From the NCBI GenBank assembly GCA_949286815.1, contig CASEEB010000328.1:1-11912 (forward strand): DNA of 11,912 nt, written 5' to 3'. Of the stretch, positions 1-5,735 are shown one piece after another. The translations under genes were made by a program, and so were the position numbers. The number at the start of each line of letters is the position of its first letter. The first letter of the stretch is position 1. This DNA comes from an uncultured Eubacteriales bacterium. GTDB lineage: Bacteria > Bacillota > Clostridia > Oscillospirales > CAG-272. The notes below the pieces were generated by a model, which saw only the letters and a list, made by a program, of their open reading frames with translations, did not search any database and was not told where the DNA came from.

Positions 1-80
1 CGCAAAATCTGTCCTGATACGGTAATGGCTGTTGCGACGGATTCCCACCGTCTTCCCTCAGTTCCGCGGCCGCGCAAGCC
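1..80 (-). ncRNA. Cobalamin-type riboswitch, 5' part only (runs off the left edge)
   Basis: Read on the minus strand just after a perfect promoter, the transcript carries a GGGAAG box followed by a GACGG/CCGTC hairpin (36-40 pairing with 48-52) whose loop reads GGTGGGAATCC across the stem, then GCAACAGCC and a TTACCGT stretch. This order matches the conserved G-box, GGTG-n-AATCC and CCGC-n-ACTGT blocks of cobalamin riboswitch cores. The B12 box and expression platform would lie left of position 1, so the class cannot be confirmed and the regulated gene is unseen. A diverged cobalamin-like variant is equally possible. Confidence 0.6.
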
Positions 81-86
81 TCGTAT

Positions 87-115
87 ATTATATCACTTAT
101 ATCGCTTTGTGTCAA
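87..115 (-). promoter_or_regulatory. Consensus housekeeping promoter for the riboswitch-led gene
   Basis: On the minus strand TTGACA (110-115) and TATAAT (87-92) are separated by exactly 17 bp, a perfect sigma-A-type promoter. Transcription would begin near position 80 and run leftward straight into the putative cobalamin riboswitch. Confidence 0.85.
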
Positions 116-121
116 TATATG

Positions 122-138
122 TTTTAATAAATACCGCC
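122..138 (+). repeat. 17-bp intergenic repeat, copy 1 (hairpin foot)
   Basis: TTTTAATAAATACCGCC occurs here and again, identically, at 8411-8427. In both places AAATACCG is followed after a short loop by a partial complement (CGG-c-TATTT here, CGGTTTT there), so each copy can form an imperfect hairpin. It may be a short dispersed intergenic element. Confidence 0.45.
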
Positions 139-151
139 CTCCGCGACGGCT

Positions 152-219
152 ATTTGCGACAGCAACAAGTTGCGACAGCAGCAAATTGCGTTAGCAATAA
201 ATCGCGTTAGCAACAAGCC
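152..219 (+). repeat. Four 16-bp tandem repeats, each with a TTGC-n4-GCAA dyad
   Basis: Units begin at 152, 168, 184 and 200, with a partial fifth at 216. Each has the form TTGC(GACA or GTTA)GCA, usually completed to GCAA, so each unit is a short inverted repeat. The first two units use GACA and the last two GTTA as the centre. There are no spacers, so this is not a CRISPR array. It lies between the leftward riboswitch promoter and the rightward cotJ promoter and could be an iterated protein-binding site or simple slippage DNA. Confidence 0.6.
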
Positions 220-242
220 GCTTTAAACAATCGTCTTTATGT

Positions 243-271
243 GACATTTTTCGATTTTCCGACATATAGTA
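243..271 (+). promoter_or_regulatory. Mother-cell (sigma-K/sigma-E-like) promoter for cotJ
   Basis: CATATAGTA at 263-271 fits the sigma-K -10 pattern CATAnnnTA, and GACA at 243-246 lies 16 bp upstream, where sigma-K promoters have an AC core. The same -10 also resembles the sigma-E form CATAnAnT. cotJ in Bacillus subtilis is known to be under sigma-E control, so the exact sigma factor is undecided. Transcription would start near 278, leaving a leader of about 140 nt before cotJA that can form nested stems (280-285 with 348-353; 293-298 with 333-338). Confidence 0.5.
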
Positions 272-416
272 ATAATGATAATGCCAAGACCCTCTCCGCC
301 CGTTACTGTTTGATTGAAGCCAACACAATTATCGGAGAAAGCAAGGCGGCATTGTCAGACACAAAGACTCAAAAGATATGAGAAATATCCGCAAGCGCGG
401 AAACGGAGGTAAATTT

Positions 417-818
417 ATGTACAATGAAAGAATCGGGCAATATGACGGTCTTCGGCGTCGTGTTCCGGGAGTTTCACACAGCGTAATGACAAACGCGGGT
501 GCGAGAGGCGATTTTTCACCCGCGGATAACAGAAACAGAATGTCTAACCCCGAAAACAGGGACGCAAGGATGTCAAATCCCGAAAGCAGGGAGGCAAGGA
601 CGCAGAACCTTGAAAATTCCTGCGGCTGTGAGGGCAAAAACAAGGGATGCTCTTCTCTGGGCTGGGGACTTTATGAATATCCTCTCGCTATGGCATACGC
701 TCCATATCAGATTTGGAGAAATATATATAAGGAAGACACCGCCCTCTCAAGAGGAACATTATTCTCGGAGCTTGACCTTCCCTTTGAAGGCAGCGACTGC
801 AATTGCAGAAAGGGGTAA
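417..818 (+). CDS. cotJA: Spore coat-associated protein CotJA
   Basis: First gene of a cotJABC operon; CotJ proteins are assembled in the mother cell into the inner part of the spore coat. The ATG at 417 is preferred over an in-frame ATG at 378 because GGAGG sits at 405-409, giving a 133-residue protein. The C-terminal half (about residues 88-123) carries the family signature: MAYAPYQIW, then RGTLFSELDLPF. The N-terminal half is not part of the usual domain: it is Arg/Asn-rich and contains a 10-residue direct repeat of the type MSNPExRxAR (residues 42-51 and 52-61, about 540-599) with a decayed third copy. A Cys/Gly patch follows (C69, C71, C78), and a CNC tail sits at C128/C130. At 133 residues it is longer than the roughly 80-residue B. 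subtilis CotJA. The stop lies three bases before cotJB, so the genes are probably translationally coupled. Confidence 0.85.
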   Translation: MYNERIGQYDGLRRRVPGVSHSVMTNAGARGDFSPADNRNRMSNPENRDARMSNPESREARTQNLENSCGCEGKNKGCSSLGWGLYEYPLAMAYAPYQIWRNIYKEDTALSRGTLFSELDLPFEGSDCNCRKG

Positions 819-821
819 GCT

Positions 822-1214
822 ATGGAAAGAATGGACAGAATGGAAAGAATGGAAAGAATGGAAAGAGCGAACAGAATGGACAGGTCAGAAAGAAACGAAA
901 GAGGCGAAAGAAATGAAAGGAACGGCTGCGGTTGCGGTTGCGGCTGCAACAATTCCCGGGACGACTGCGCCTCGCTGCTTGACAGAATCAGAAAAATAGA
1001 TTTTTCACTTGTGGAAACGATTCTTTTTCTCGACGTTTATCCGTGCTCGACAGAGGCGCTTGAATATTACCATAAACTGAGGAAAATGAGAGAAGAGCTT
1101 GTCGCAAAGTATCAGGCGACATGCGGGCCGCTCACCGCTTACGGAAACGACAGCGAGTGCGAGTGGAACTGGATTAAAAGTCCCTGGCCATGGGAACTTG
1201 AAGCAAACAGATAA
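822..1214 (+). CDS. cotJB: Spore coat protein CotJB with Arg-Glu-Met repeat and Cys-Gly insert
   Basis: Second cotJ gene, 130 residues, starting three bases after cotJA; the purine run that ends cotJA (AAAGGGG) serves as its ribosome binding site. Residues about 52-125 form the CotJB domain: LLDRIRKIDFSLVE, then a proline-containing loop, an alpha-helical EALEYYHKLR segment, CGPLTAYG and the closing WPWE motif. The first 34 residues are low complexity, built from iterated MER/MDR triplets (9-bp DNA repeat, about 822-866) that become ER-rich. Next comes a perfect GCGCGCGC patch (C36, C38, C40, C42) and C49. Neither segment belongs to the normal domain; charged repeats plus alternating cysteines suggest cross-linking or interaction within the coat, which is inference. 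Usual CotJB proteins are about 85-90 residues. Confidence 0.88.
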   Translation: MERMDRMERMERMERANRMDRSERNERGERNERNGCGCGCGCNNSRDDCASLLDRIRKIDFSLVETILFLDVYPCSTEALEYYHKLRKMREELVAKYQATCGPLTAYGNDSECEWNWIKSPWPWELEANR

Positions 1215-1234
1215 TCAATCGGAGGAATTTGTAT

Positions 1235-1879
1235 ATGTGGAATTATGATAAAAAACTTCAGTTTCCGGTAAAGATTAAGAATCCGGACCCACGCGCCGCT
1301 CAGATAATCATTTCTCAGCTTGGCGGAGCCGACGGCGAGCTGGCGGCTTCAATGCGCTATCTCCATCAGAGATACGCTATGCCCTACGATGAGGTTATCG
1401 GTATTCTGACCGATGTAGGCACGGAAGAGCTGGCGCATCTTGAAATGATAGCGGCGATTCTGTATCAGCTTACAAGAAATCTTGACGAGGAAGAAATCGC
1501 GAAATCGTCTTTCGCCACATATTTCGTAGACCATACCGCGGGTATATATCCTATCGCGGCTTCGGGCGTTCCGTTCGATATGAAATATGTCGGTATCAAG
1601 GGAGACACCATAGCGGACCTCAACGAAGACCTTGCGGCGGAGCAAAAAGCACGTGTGACTTATGACAACATTCTGAGACTTGTCGACGACCCGGACATCA
1701 AAGAACCCATTAAATTCCTGAGAGAAAGAGAAATCGTGCATTATCAGAGATTCTGCGACGCTTTAAGAATTACGCAGGACCACCTCGACTCCAAGAATTT
1801 CTATGCTTTCAACCCGAGCTTTGACAAGGGCTGCAACAACAATGTCTTTAAAAAAGGCAATTGCAACGGCTGCAATTAA
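1235..1879 (+). CDS. cotJC: Manganese catalase-family spore coat protein CotJC
   Basis: Third cotJ gene, related to di-manganese catalases that dismutate hydrogen peroxide. The ATG at 1235 (MWNYDKKLQ) is chosen because GGAGG lies at 1221-1225; a TTG at 1229 is too close. The product has 214 residues. Family metal ligands are visible with correct spacing: E35 (GGADGELAA), E65 and H68 (TEELAH), E136 (AAEQKAR) and H169 (REREIVHYQRF), matching the E35/E66/H69/E148/H181 pattern of characterised Mn catalases, so the dinuclear site appears intact. The C-terminus after about residue 198 is a Gly/Asn/Cys/Lys-rich tail containing three cysteines, unlike the typical end and similar in style to patches in CotJA and CotJB. 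A 59-bp copy of its 3' coding region (1758-1816) reappears at 9044-9102. A terminator follows 42 bases after the stop. Confidence 0.93.
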   Translation: MWNYDKKLQFPVKIKNPDPRAAQIIISQLGGADGELAASMRYLHQRYAMPYDEVIGILTDVGTEELAHLEMIAAILYQLTRNLDEEEIAKSSFATYFVDHTAGIYPIAASGVPFDMKYVGIKGDTIADLNEDLAAEQKARVTYDNILRLVDDPDIKEPIKFLREREIVHYQRFCDALRITQDHLDSKNFYAFNPSFDKGCNNNVFKKGNCNGCN

Positions 1880-1920
1880 AAACAACAAATAATTACAAAA
1901 GGCGCGTCCTTAAAAATATT

Positions 1921-1964
1921 GCCGAGCACTCCCGCAAAAGCCGGAATGCTCGGCTGATCTTTTC
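1921..1964 (+). terminator. Intrinsic terminator of the cotJ operon
   Basis: GCCGAGCA (1921-1928) pairs perfectly with TGCTCGGC (1947-1954), with further possible pairing in the 18-nt loop, followed by a moderately T-rich stretch (ATCTTTTCCCTTT). The U-tract is imperfect, so efficiency may be partial. Confidence 0.7.
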
Positions 1965-2015
1965 CCTTTCATTTTCCCGTATTCAGAATCAAAGATTAAA
2001 CTTTTGTAAAATGTA

Positions 2016-2044
2016 TTGACAAAAAGCGATGTTTGATATATAAT
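2016..2044 (+). promoter_or_regulatory. Consensus housekeeping promoter of the polyamine operon
   Basis: TTGACA at 2016-2021 and TATAAT at 2039-2044 with a 17-bp spacer, a perfect match. Start would be near 2051, about 424 nt before the speA ATG. The -35 and first spacer bases (TTGACA-n-AAAGCGAT) are shared with the leftward promoter at 87-115. Confidence 0.88.
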
Positions 2045-2233
2045 TAAGGTGCTGTGAGTCTATAAACAGAGTCATACACGCAATTTATACGGCCACTCGC
2101 CGGGTTTATAACGAAAAACCCGATTGAGTAATATCGGACGGACAGCCGGGGCCACTGCCGATTGACGGTAATCACCGTCGTTATTGATTGAGTTAAAAGC
2201 TCAAATTTTATAAGTTGGTTACTTTATAACCCA

Positions 2234-2437
2234 ATGCGTAATTTACGCAGACTTGTGAAACGGTCAATAAAGAGTAGTAAAAGTTTATTGCTATATAGAC
2301 TCTGTAAAAACCTATCATGTTACATTATTAAAGGTTTTGCATGGATATCCTTGCTTTTTTTCGCGGGGATTATATGTTTTGCGGTATTACAGCCAAGCGT
2401 CAAGCCTGATAATTGTTTAACGGCACAAGTCGTGTAA
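2234..2437 (+). CDS. Candidate small membrane or leader ORF in the speA leader (67 aa)
   Basis: An open frame of 67 codons begins with an Arg/Lys-rich stretch (MRNLRRLVKRSIKSSKS), has one hydrophobic segment at about residues 34-52 (GFAWISLLFFAGIICFAVL) and ends with a short polar tail. I do not recognise a family. There is no convincing Shine-Dalgarno upstream of the ATG, and the start codon overlaps a GCGT/ACGC hairpin, so translation is doubtful. What argues for it is its position: the TAA stop (2435-2437) lies in the loop of the terminator that precedes speA, so a ribosome finishing this ORF would cover the terminator's 5' arm. Five arginine codons lie in the first 22 positions. It could be a leader peptide, a small membrane protein or chance. 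Confidence 0.3.
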   Translation: MRNLRRLVKRSIKSSKSLLLYRLCKNLSCYIIKGFAWISLLFFAGIICFAVLQPSVKPDNCLTAQVV

Positions 2438-2463
2438 TCGCGGCATGTGCCGTTTTTGTTTTT
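2419..2463 (+). terminator. Intrinsic terminator/attenuator just before speA
   Basis: AACGGCACA (2419-2427) pairs with TGTGCCGTT (2446-2454), a perfect 9-bp stem with an 18-nt loop, followed by TTTGTTTTT. The speA ribosome binding site GAGG begins one base after the U-tract (2464), so the terminator belongs to the speA leader rather than to an upstream gene. Confidence 0.85.
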
Positions 2464-2474
2464 GAGGTGTGAAA

Positions 2475-3923
2475 ATGAAGAAATCAGATCAAAACAGGGC
2501 GCCTATTTACGAGGCGCTGCAGCGATTCAGGGAAATGAGGGTCGTGCCGTTCGACGTTCCTGGACATAAGCACGGGAGAGGCAATCCCGAACTGACGGCG
2601 TTCCTCGGAGAACAATGTGTAAGCATCGACGTCAACAGCATGAAGCCACTTGACAATCTCTGTCATCCGGTATCGGTCATACGTGACGCCGAAATGCTTG
2701 CCGCCGACGCCTTCGGCGCCGCGCACGCGTTTTTAATGGTGGGAGGAACCACAAGCTCGGTTCAGAGCATGGTGCTCTCCACCTGCAAGCGGGGAGACAA
2801 AATAATACTGCCGAGAAATGTCCACAGAAGCGTGATAAACGCGTTGGTACTCTGCGGCGCGGTGCCGGTTTACGTAAATCCCGAGGTGGACACAAGGCTC
2901 GGTATCTCACTCGGAATGCAGAGAGAACAGGTAGCCAAAGCGATATCGGATAACCCGGACGCCGTCGCCGTACTCGTCAACAATCCCACATATTACGGAA
3001 TCTGTTCGGATCTGCGCGCCATAGTGAAAATGGCGCACGACGCCGGTATGCTTTGTCTGGCTGACGAAGCGCACGGCACGCACTTTTATTTCGGCGAAAA
3101 CATGCCGGTATCCGCCATGGCGGCGGGCGCGGACATGGCGTCGGTCTCCATGCACAAAAGCGGCGGAAGTCTCACCCAGTCCAGCCTGCTTTTAACCGGG
3201 GAAAATATCAACGCGGGCTATGTAAGACAGATAATCAATCTGACGCAGACCACATCCGGCAGCTACCTTTTGATGTCAAGTCTCGACATCAGCCGCCGCA
3301 ACCTCGCGCTCAGAGGAAAAAAGGTCTTCTCAAGAGTGGTGGAAATGGCGGAGTACGCCAGAGAGGAGATAAACGCCATAGGAGGCTATTACGCCTTCGG
3401 GAAAGAACTTGTCAACGGCAATTCCATTAACGATTTTGACCCGACAAAGCTGAGTGTGCACACAAGAGATATCGGGCTTGCGGGAATTGAGGTATACGAC
3501 ATATTGCGTGACGATTACGACATACAGATAGAATTCGGGGATATAGGAAACATTCTCGCTTACCTTTCGATGGGAGACAGGCCTCAGGAGCTTGAACGCC
3601 TTGTGAGCGCCCTTGCAGAGATACGCCGCCGTTATCAGAAGGACCCGAGCGGCCTTCTGTCTCAGGAATACATTGCCCCTGAGGTCGTGGCGAGCCCGCA
3701 GGAGGCGTTTTACGCAAACAAAAAGAGCCTGCCGATAGAACAAAGCGTGGGCTGCGTCTGTTCGGAATTCGTCATGTGCTACCCTCCGGGCATTCCGATA
3801 CTTGCCCCCGGCGAACGCATTACCAAGGAAATACTTGACTACATTGAATACGCAAAAATCAAAGGATGTTCCATGACGGGTCCCGAAGACCCTGACATTC
3901 TGAAAATCAATGTTCTGGCGTAA
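2475..3923 (+). CDS. speA: Arginine decarboxylase (PLP-dependent Orn/Lys/Arg decarboxylase family)
   Basis: Predicted to decarboxylate L-arginine to agmatine, the first step of putrescine synthesis in the cytoplasm. The ATG at 2475 is preferred (GAGG at 2464-2467, 7-nt spacing) over a GTG at 2469; this gives 482 residues, close to the roughly 490 of B. subtilis SpeA. It has the fold-type I group III architecture: VPGHKHGRG near the N-terminus (28-36), GDKIILPRNVHRS (107-119), the PLP-pocket Asp and His in ADEAHG (D197, H200), the PLP lysine K228 in SMHKSGGSLTQSS, and PPGIPILAPGE in the C-terminal domain. The family also contains lysine and ornithine decarboxylases, which sequence alone does not separate; the agmatinase gene two positions downstream argues for arginine. 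It is the first gene of the operon and the direct target of the attenuating leader. An 87-nt gap with no terminator separates it from speE. Confidence 0.9.
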   Translation: MKKSDQNRAPIYEALQRFREMRVVPFDVPGHKHGRGNPELTAFLGEQCVSIDVNSMKPLDNLCHPVSVIRDAEMLAADAFGAAHAFLMVGGTTSSVQSMVLSTCKRGDKIILPRNVHRSVINALVLCGAVPVYVNPEVDTRLGISLGMQREQVAKAISDNPDAVAVLVNNPTYYGICSDLRAIVKMAHDAGMLCLADEAHGTHFYFGENMPVSAMAAGADMASVSMHKSGGSLTQSSLLLTGENINAGYVRQIINLTQTTSGSYLLMSSLDISRRNLALRGKKVFSRVVEMAEYAREEINAIGGYYAFGKELVNGNSINDFDPTKLSVHTRDIGLAGIEVYDILRDDYDIQIEFGDIGNILAYLSMGDRPQELERLVSALAEIRRRYQKDPSGLLSQEYIAPEVVASPQEAFYANKKSLPIEQSVGCVCSEFVMCYPPGIPILAPGERITKEILDYIEYAKIKGCSMTGPEDPDILKINVLA

Positions 3924-4010
3924 AAATAACTTTACTCACAGATGTCATTGATAAAAGGAATAAAAATCAAGCAAACAATAATCGCATACATATAAGGAAG
4001 GATTTTGCAT

Positions 4011-4865
4011 ATGGAAATCTGGTTCAGCGAATTTCACGCCCCCGACGTCAAGCACAGCATACGGGTCAACCGCCATCTGTATTCGGAAATGAGCGATTAC
4101 CAAAGAATAGATATATTCGACACCCCCGAGTTCGGAAGAGTTCTGACACTTGACGGAAATGTAGTGCTCACCGAACGCGACGAATTTATTTACGACGAAA
4201 TGATAACCCACATCCCCATGGCGGTTCATCCCAATATCCAAGACGTGCTTGTGATAGGCGCGGGAGACGGCGGAGTCGTGAAGGAGCTGGCAAGGTATGA
4301 CTGCATAAAGCGCATAGACCTTGTGGAAATGGACCCGATGGTTCTTGAGGCATGTCGGATATATCTGCCGGAAAACGCCAGCAAGCTCGACGACTTCCGT
4401 GTCAATATCTATTTTGACAATGCCCTGCGTTTCATACGCAGGTGCAAGGATGAGTACGACCTTATCATAGTCGACTCAACAGACCCGTTCGGACCGTCCG
4501 AGGGATATTTTACCCGGGAGTTTTACGGAATCTGTTACAACGCGCTGCATGACGACGGAATCATGGTGAATCAGCAAGGAAGTCCCTTTTTCAAGCATGA
4601 CGCCGAAGCGATGCAGAGAAGTCATCAGAGGATAGTAAAGCTCTTCCCTGTCAGCCGCGTTTATCAGGCGCACATTCCCACATACGCCGCCGGTTATTGG
4701 CTTTTCGGTTTTTCCAGCAAAAAATATCACCCGATAGACGATCTTGACGCGCGGCGTTGGGAAAGTCTCGGACTTGACACACAATATTACACGACCAAAC
4801 TGCACGTCGGCGCGTTTTATCTGCCCGCGTTTCTTGAAAAAATGCTCATGGAGGTGGAAAAATGA
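4011..4865 (+). CDS. speE: Spermidine synthase (polyamine aminopropyltransferase)
   Basis: Transfers an aminopropyl group from decarboxylated S-adenosylmethionine to putrescine, giving spermidine and methylthioadenosine. The ATG at 4011 has AAGGAAGG at 3994-4001 and yields 284 residues, normal for bacterial SpeE. Visible motifs are the N-terminal beta region with LDGNVVLTERDEFIYDEM (47-64), the nucleotide-binding GAGDGGVVKEL (83-93), the ribose-contacting acidic residue in LVEMDP (E106), and the catalytic stretch VDSTDPFGPSEGYF with D155 and D158 in the positions of the E. coli active-site aspartates. No speD (SAM decarboxylase) lies in the window, so its co-substrate must be supplied from elsewhere, or the enzyme serves another aminopropyl reaction. 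Its stop overlaps the speB start (ATGA, 4862-4865). Confidence 0.9.
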   Translation: MEIWFSEFHAPDVKHSIRVNRHLYSEMSDYQRIDIFDTPEFGRVLTLDGNVVLTERDEFIYDEMITHIPMAVHPNIQDVLVIGAGDGGVVKELARYDCIKRIDLVEMDPMVLEACRIYLPENASKLDDFRVNIYFDNALRFIRRCKDEYDLIIVDSTDPFGPSEGYFTREFYGICYNALHDDGIMVNQQGSPFFKHDAEAMQRSHQRIVKLFPVSRVYQAHIPTYAAGYWLFGFSSKKYHPIDDLDARRWESLGLDTQYYTTKLHVGAFYLPAFLEKMLMEVEK

Positions 4866-5719
4866 TTGAAAAGAACACCGAATCCTTTATTGGCTGCGAG
4901 GGCAGCTACGAGGATTCAAAAATAGTTCTGTTCGGAGCGCCCTTCGACTCCACTACAAGTTTTCGCCCCGGAGCGCGTTTCGGTTCATCGGCAATAAGGC
5001 ACGAAAGTTTCGGGCTTGAGACATACAGTCCTTATCAGGACAGAGACCTTACAGACTGTCGGGTGTTCGACTGCGGCGACCTTGAACTCTGTTTCGGCTC
5101 GGCTGAGTCGGCGCTTGACGACATAAAAAGCCGCGCGGAGGAAATTCTGAGTGACGGCAAGCTTCCGATTTTAATCGGCGGAGAACATCTTGTGACGCTC
5201 GGGGCGGTAAGGGCCGCATATCTGAAGTACCCCGACATGCACATAATTCACTTTGACGCTCACGCGGATTTGCGGGACGATTATCTCGGCGCGAAACTGA
5301 GTCACGCCGCCGTGATCCGTCGGTGTCACGACATTCTCGGCGACGGCAGGATACATCAGTTCTGTATAAGAAGCGGGGATAAGACCGAGTTTGAATTCGC
5401 GAAAAAACACACCGATATGCACAAATTTGACTTTGACGGTCTTGAAAACATATGCCGTGAACTTATGAATAAACACACGCCGGTATATTTCACAATTGAC
5501 CTTGACTGCCTTGACCCGTCGGTCTTCTGCGGCACCGGCACTCCCGAGGCGGGGGGAGTCGGTTTTACGCAGCTGCTTGAAGCTATCTTTACAGTTGCGC
5601 AAACAAATATTATCGGTGCCGATATAAACGAGCTTGCCCCCATGCTTGACGCCAGCGGAGCCTCGACCGCCGTTGCCTGCAAGACACTGAGGGAACTGAT
5701 TTTAGCATTATATAAGTAA
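4862..5719 (+). CDS. speB: Agmatinase (ureohydrolase family)
   Basis: Hydrolyses agmatine to putrescine and urea, linking SpeA to the spermidine-forming enzymes. The 285-residue product contains every ureohydrolase metal-ligand motif: GGEH (H109), DAHADLR (D132, H134, D136) and TIDLDCLDP (D213, D215), followed by GTGTPEAGG, so a binuclear manganese site should form. The lack of an arginase-type arginine-recognition loop and the neighbouring arginine decarboxylase favour agmatinase over arginase or guanidinobutyrase, though those remain alternatives. The start is set by the four-base overlap with speE and a GGAGGTGG ribosome binding site inside the end of speE (4850-4857), implying translational coupling. 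Confidence 0.9.
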   Translation: MIEKNTESFIGCEGSYEDSKIVLFGAPFDSTTSFRPGARFGSSAIRHESFGLETYSPYQDRDLTDCRVFDCGDLELCFGSAESALDDIKSRAEEILSDGKLPILIGGEHLVTLGAVRAAYLKYPDMHIIHFDAHADLRDDYLGAKLSHAAVIRRCHDILGDGRIHQFCIRSGDKTEFEFAKKHTDMHKFDFDGLENICRELMNKHTPVYFTIDLDCLDPSVFCGTGTPEAGGVGFTQLLEAIFTVAQTNIIGADINELAPMLDASGASTAVACKTLRELILALYK

Positions 5720-5735
5720 AAAAAGGAGTATTAAA

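Larger units (their letters stand above)
2051..2463 (+). ncRNA. Long structured leader of speA, unknown class, ending in a terminator
   Basis: Between a perfect promoter and speA lie about 410 nt dense in potential hairpins: 2101-2107/2116-2122 (CGGGTTT/AAACCCG), 2133-2137/2158-2162 (ATCGG/CCGAT), 2164-2169/2174-2179 (GACGGT/ACCGTC, 4-nt loop), 2188-2192/2200-2204 (TTGAG/CTCAA), 2307-2313/2332-2338 (AAAACCT/AGGTTTT), and the terminator 2419-2427/2446-2454. A long-range pairing of 2056-2064 with 2294-2302 could close the middle domain. The architecture is that of a transcription-attenuating cis-regulatory RNA. It does not show the T-box bulge, lysine, SAM, guanidine or cyclic-di-GMP core motifs I know. 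It also encloses a 67-codon ORF. Folding is by eye; an antiterminator was not identified. Confidence 0.55.

Noticed and set aside
25..210. 61-codon plus-strand ORF at the left edge
   Set aside because: It is antisense to the riboswitch and its promoter, runs through the 16-bp repeat array, and has no ribosome binding site.
152..219. CRISPR array
   Set aside because: Units of 16 bp are directly adjacent with no spacers, and no cas genes are present.
499..999. Plus-strand ORF overlapping cotJA and cotJB in another frame
   Set aside because: A shadow of the repetitive, purine-rich cotJA/cotJB coding sequence; its repetitive WKEWKE pattern is the MER repeat read out of frame.
2051..2463. T-box, lysine or SAM riboswitch for the speA leader
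   Set aside because: I found no GGGTGG-n-ACCGCG T-box sequence and none of the conserved core strings of lysine or SAM-I aptamers.
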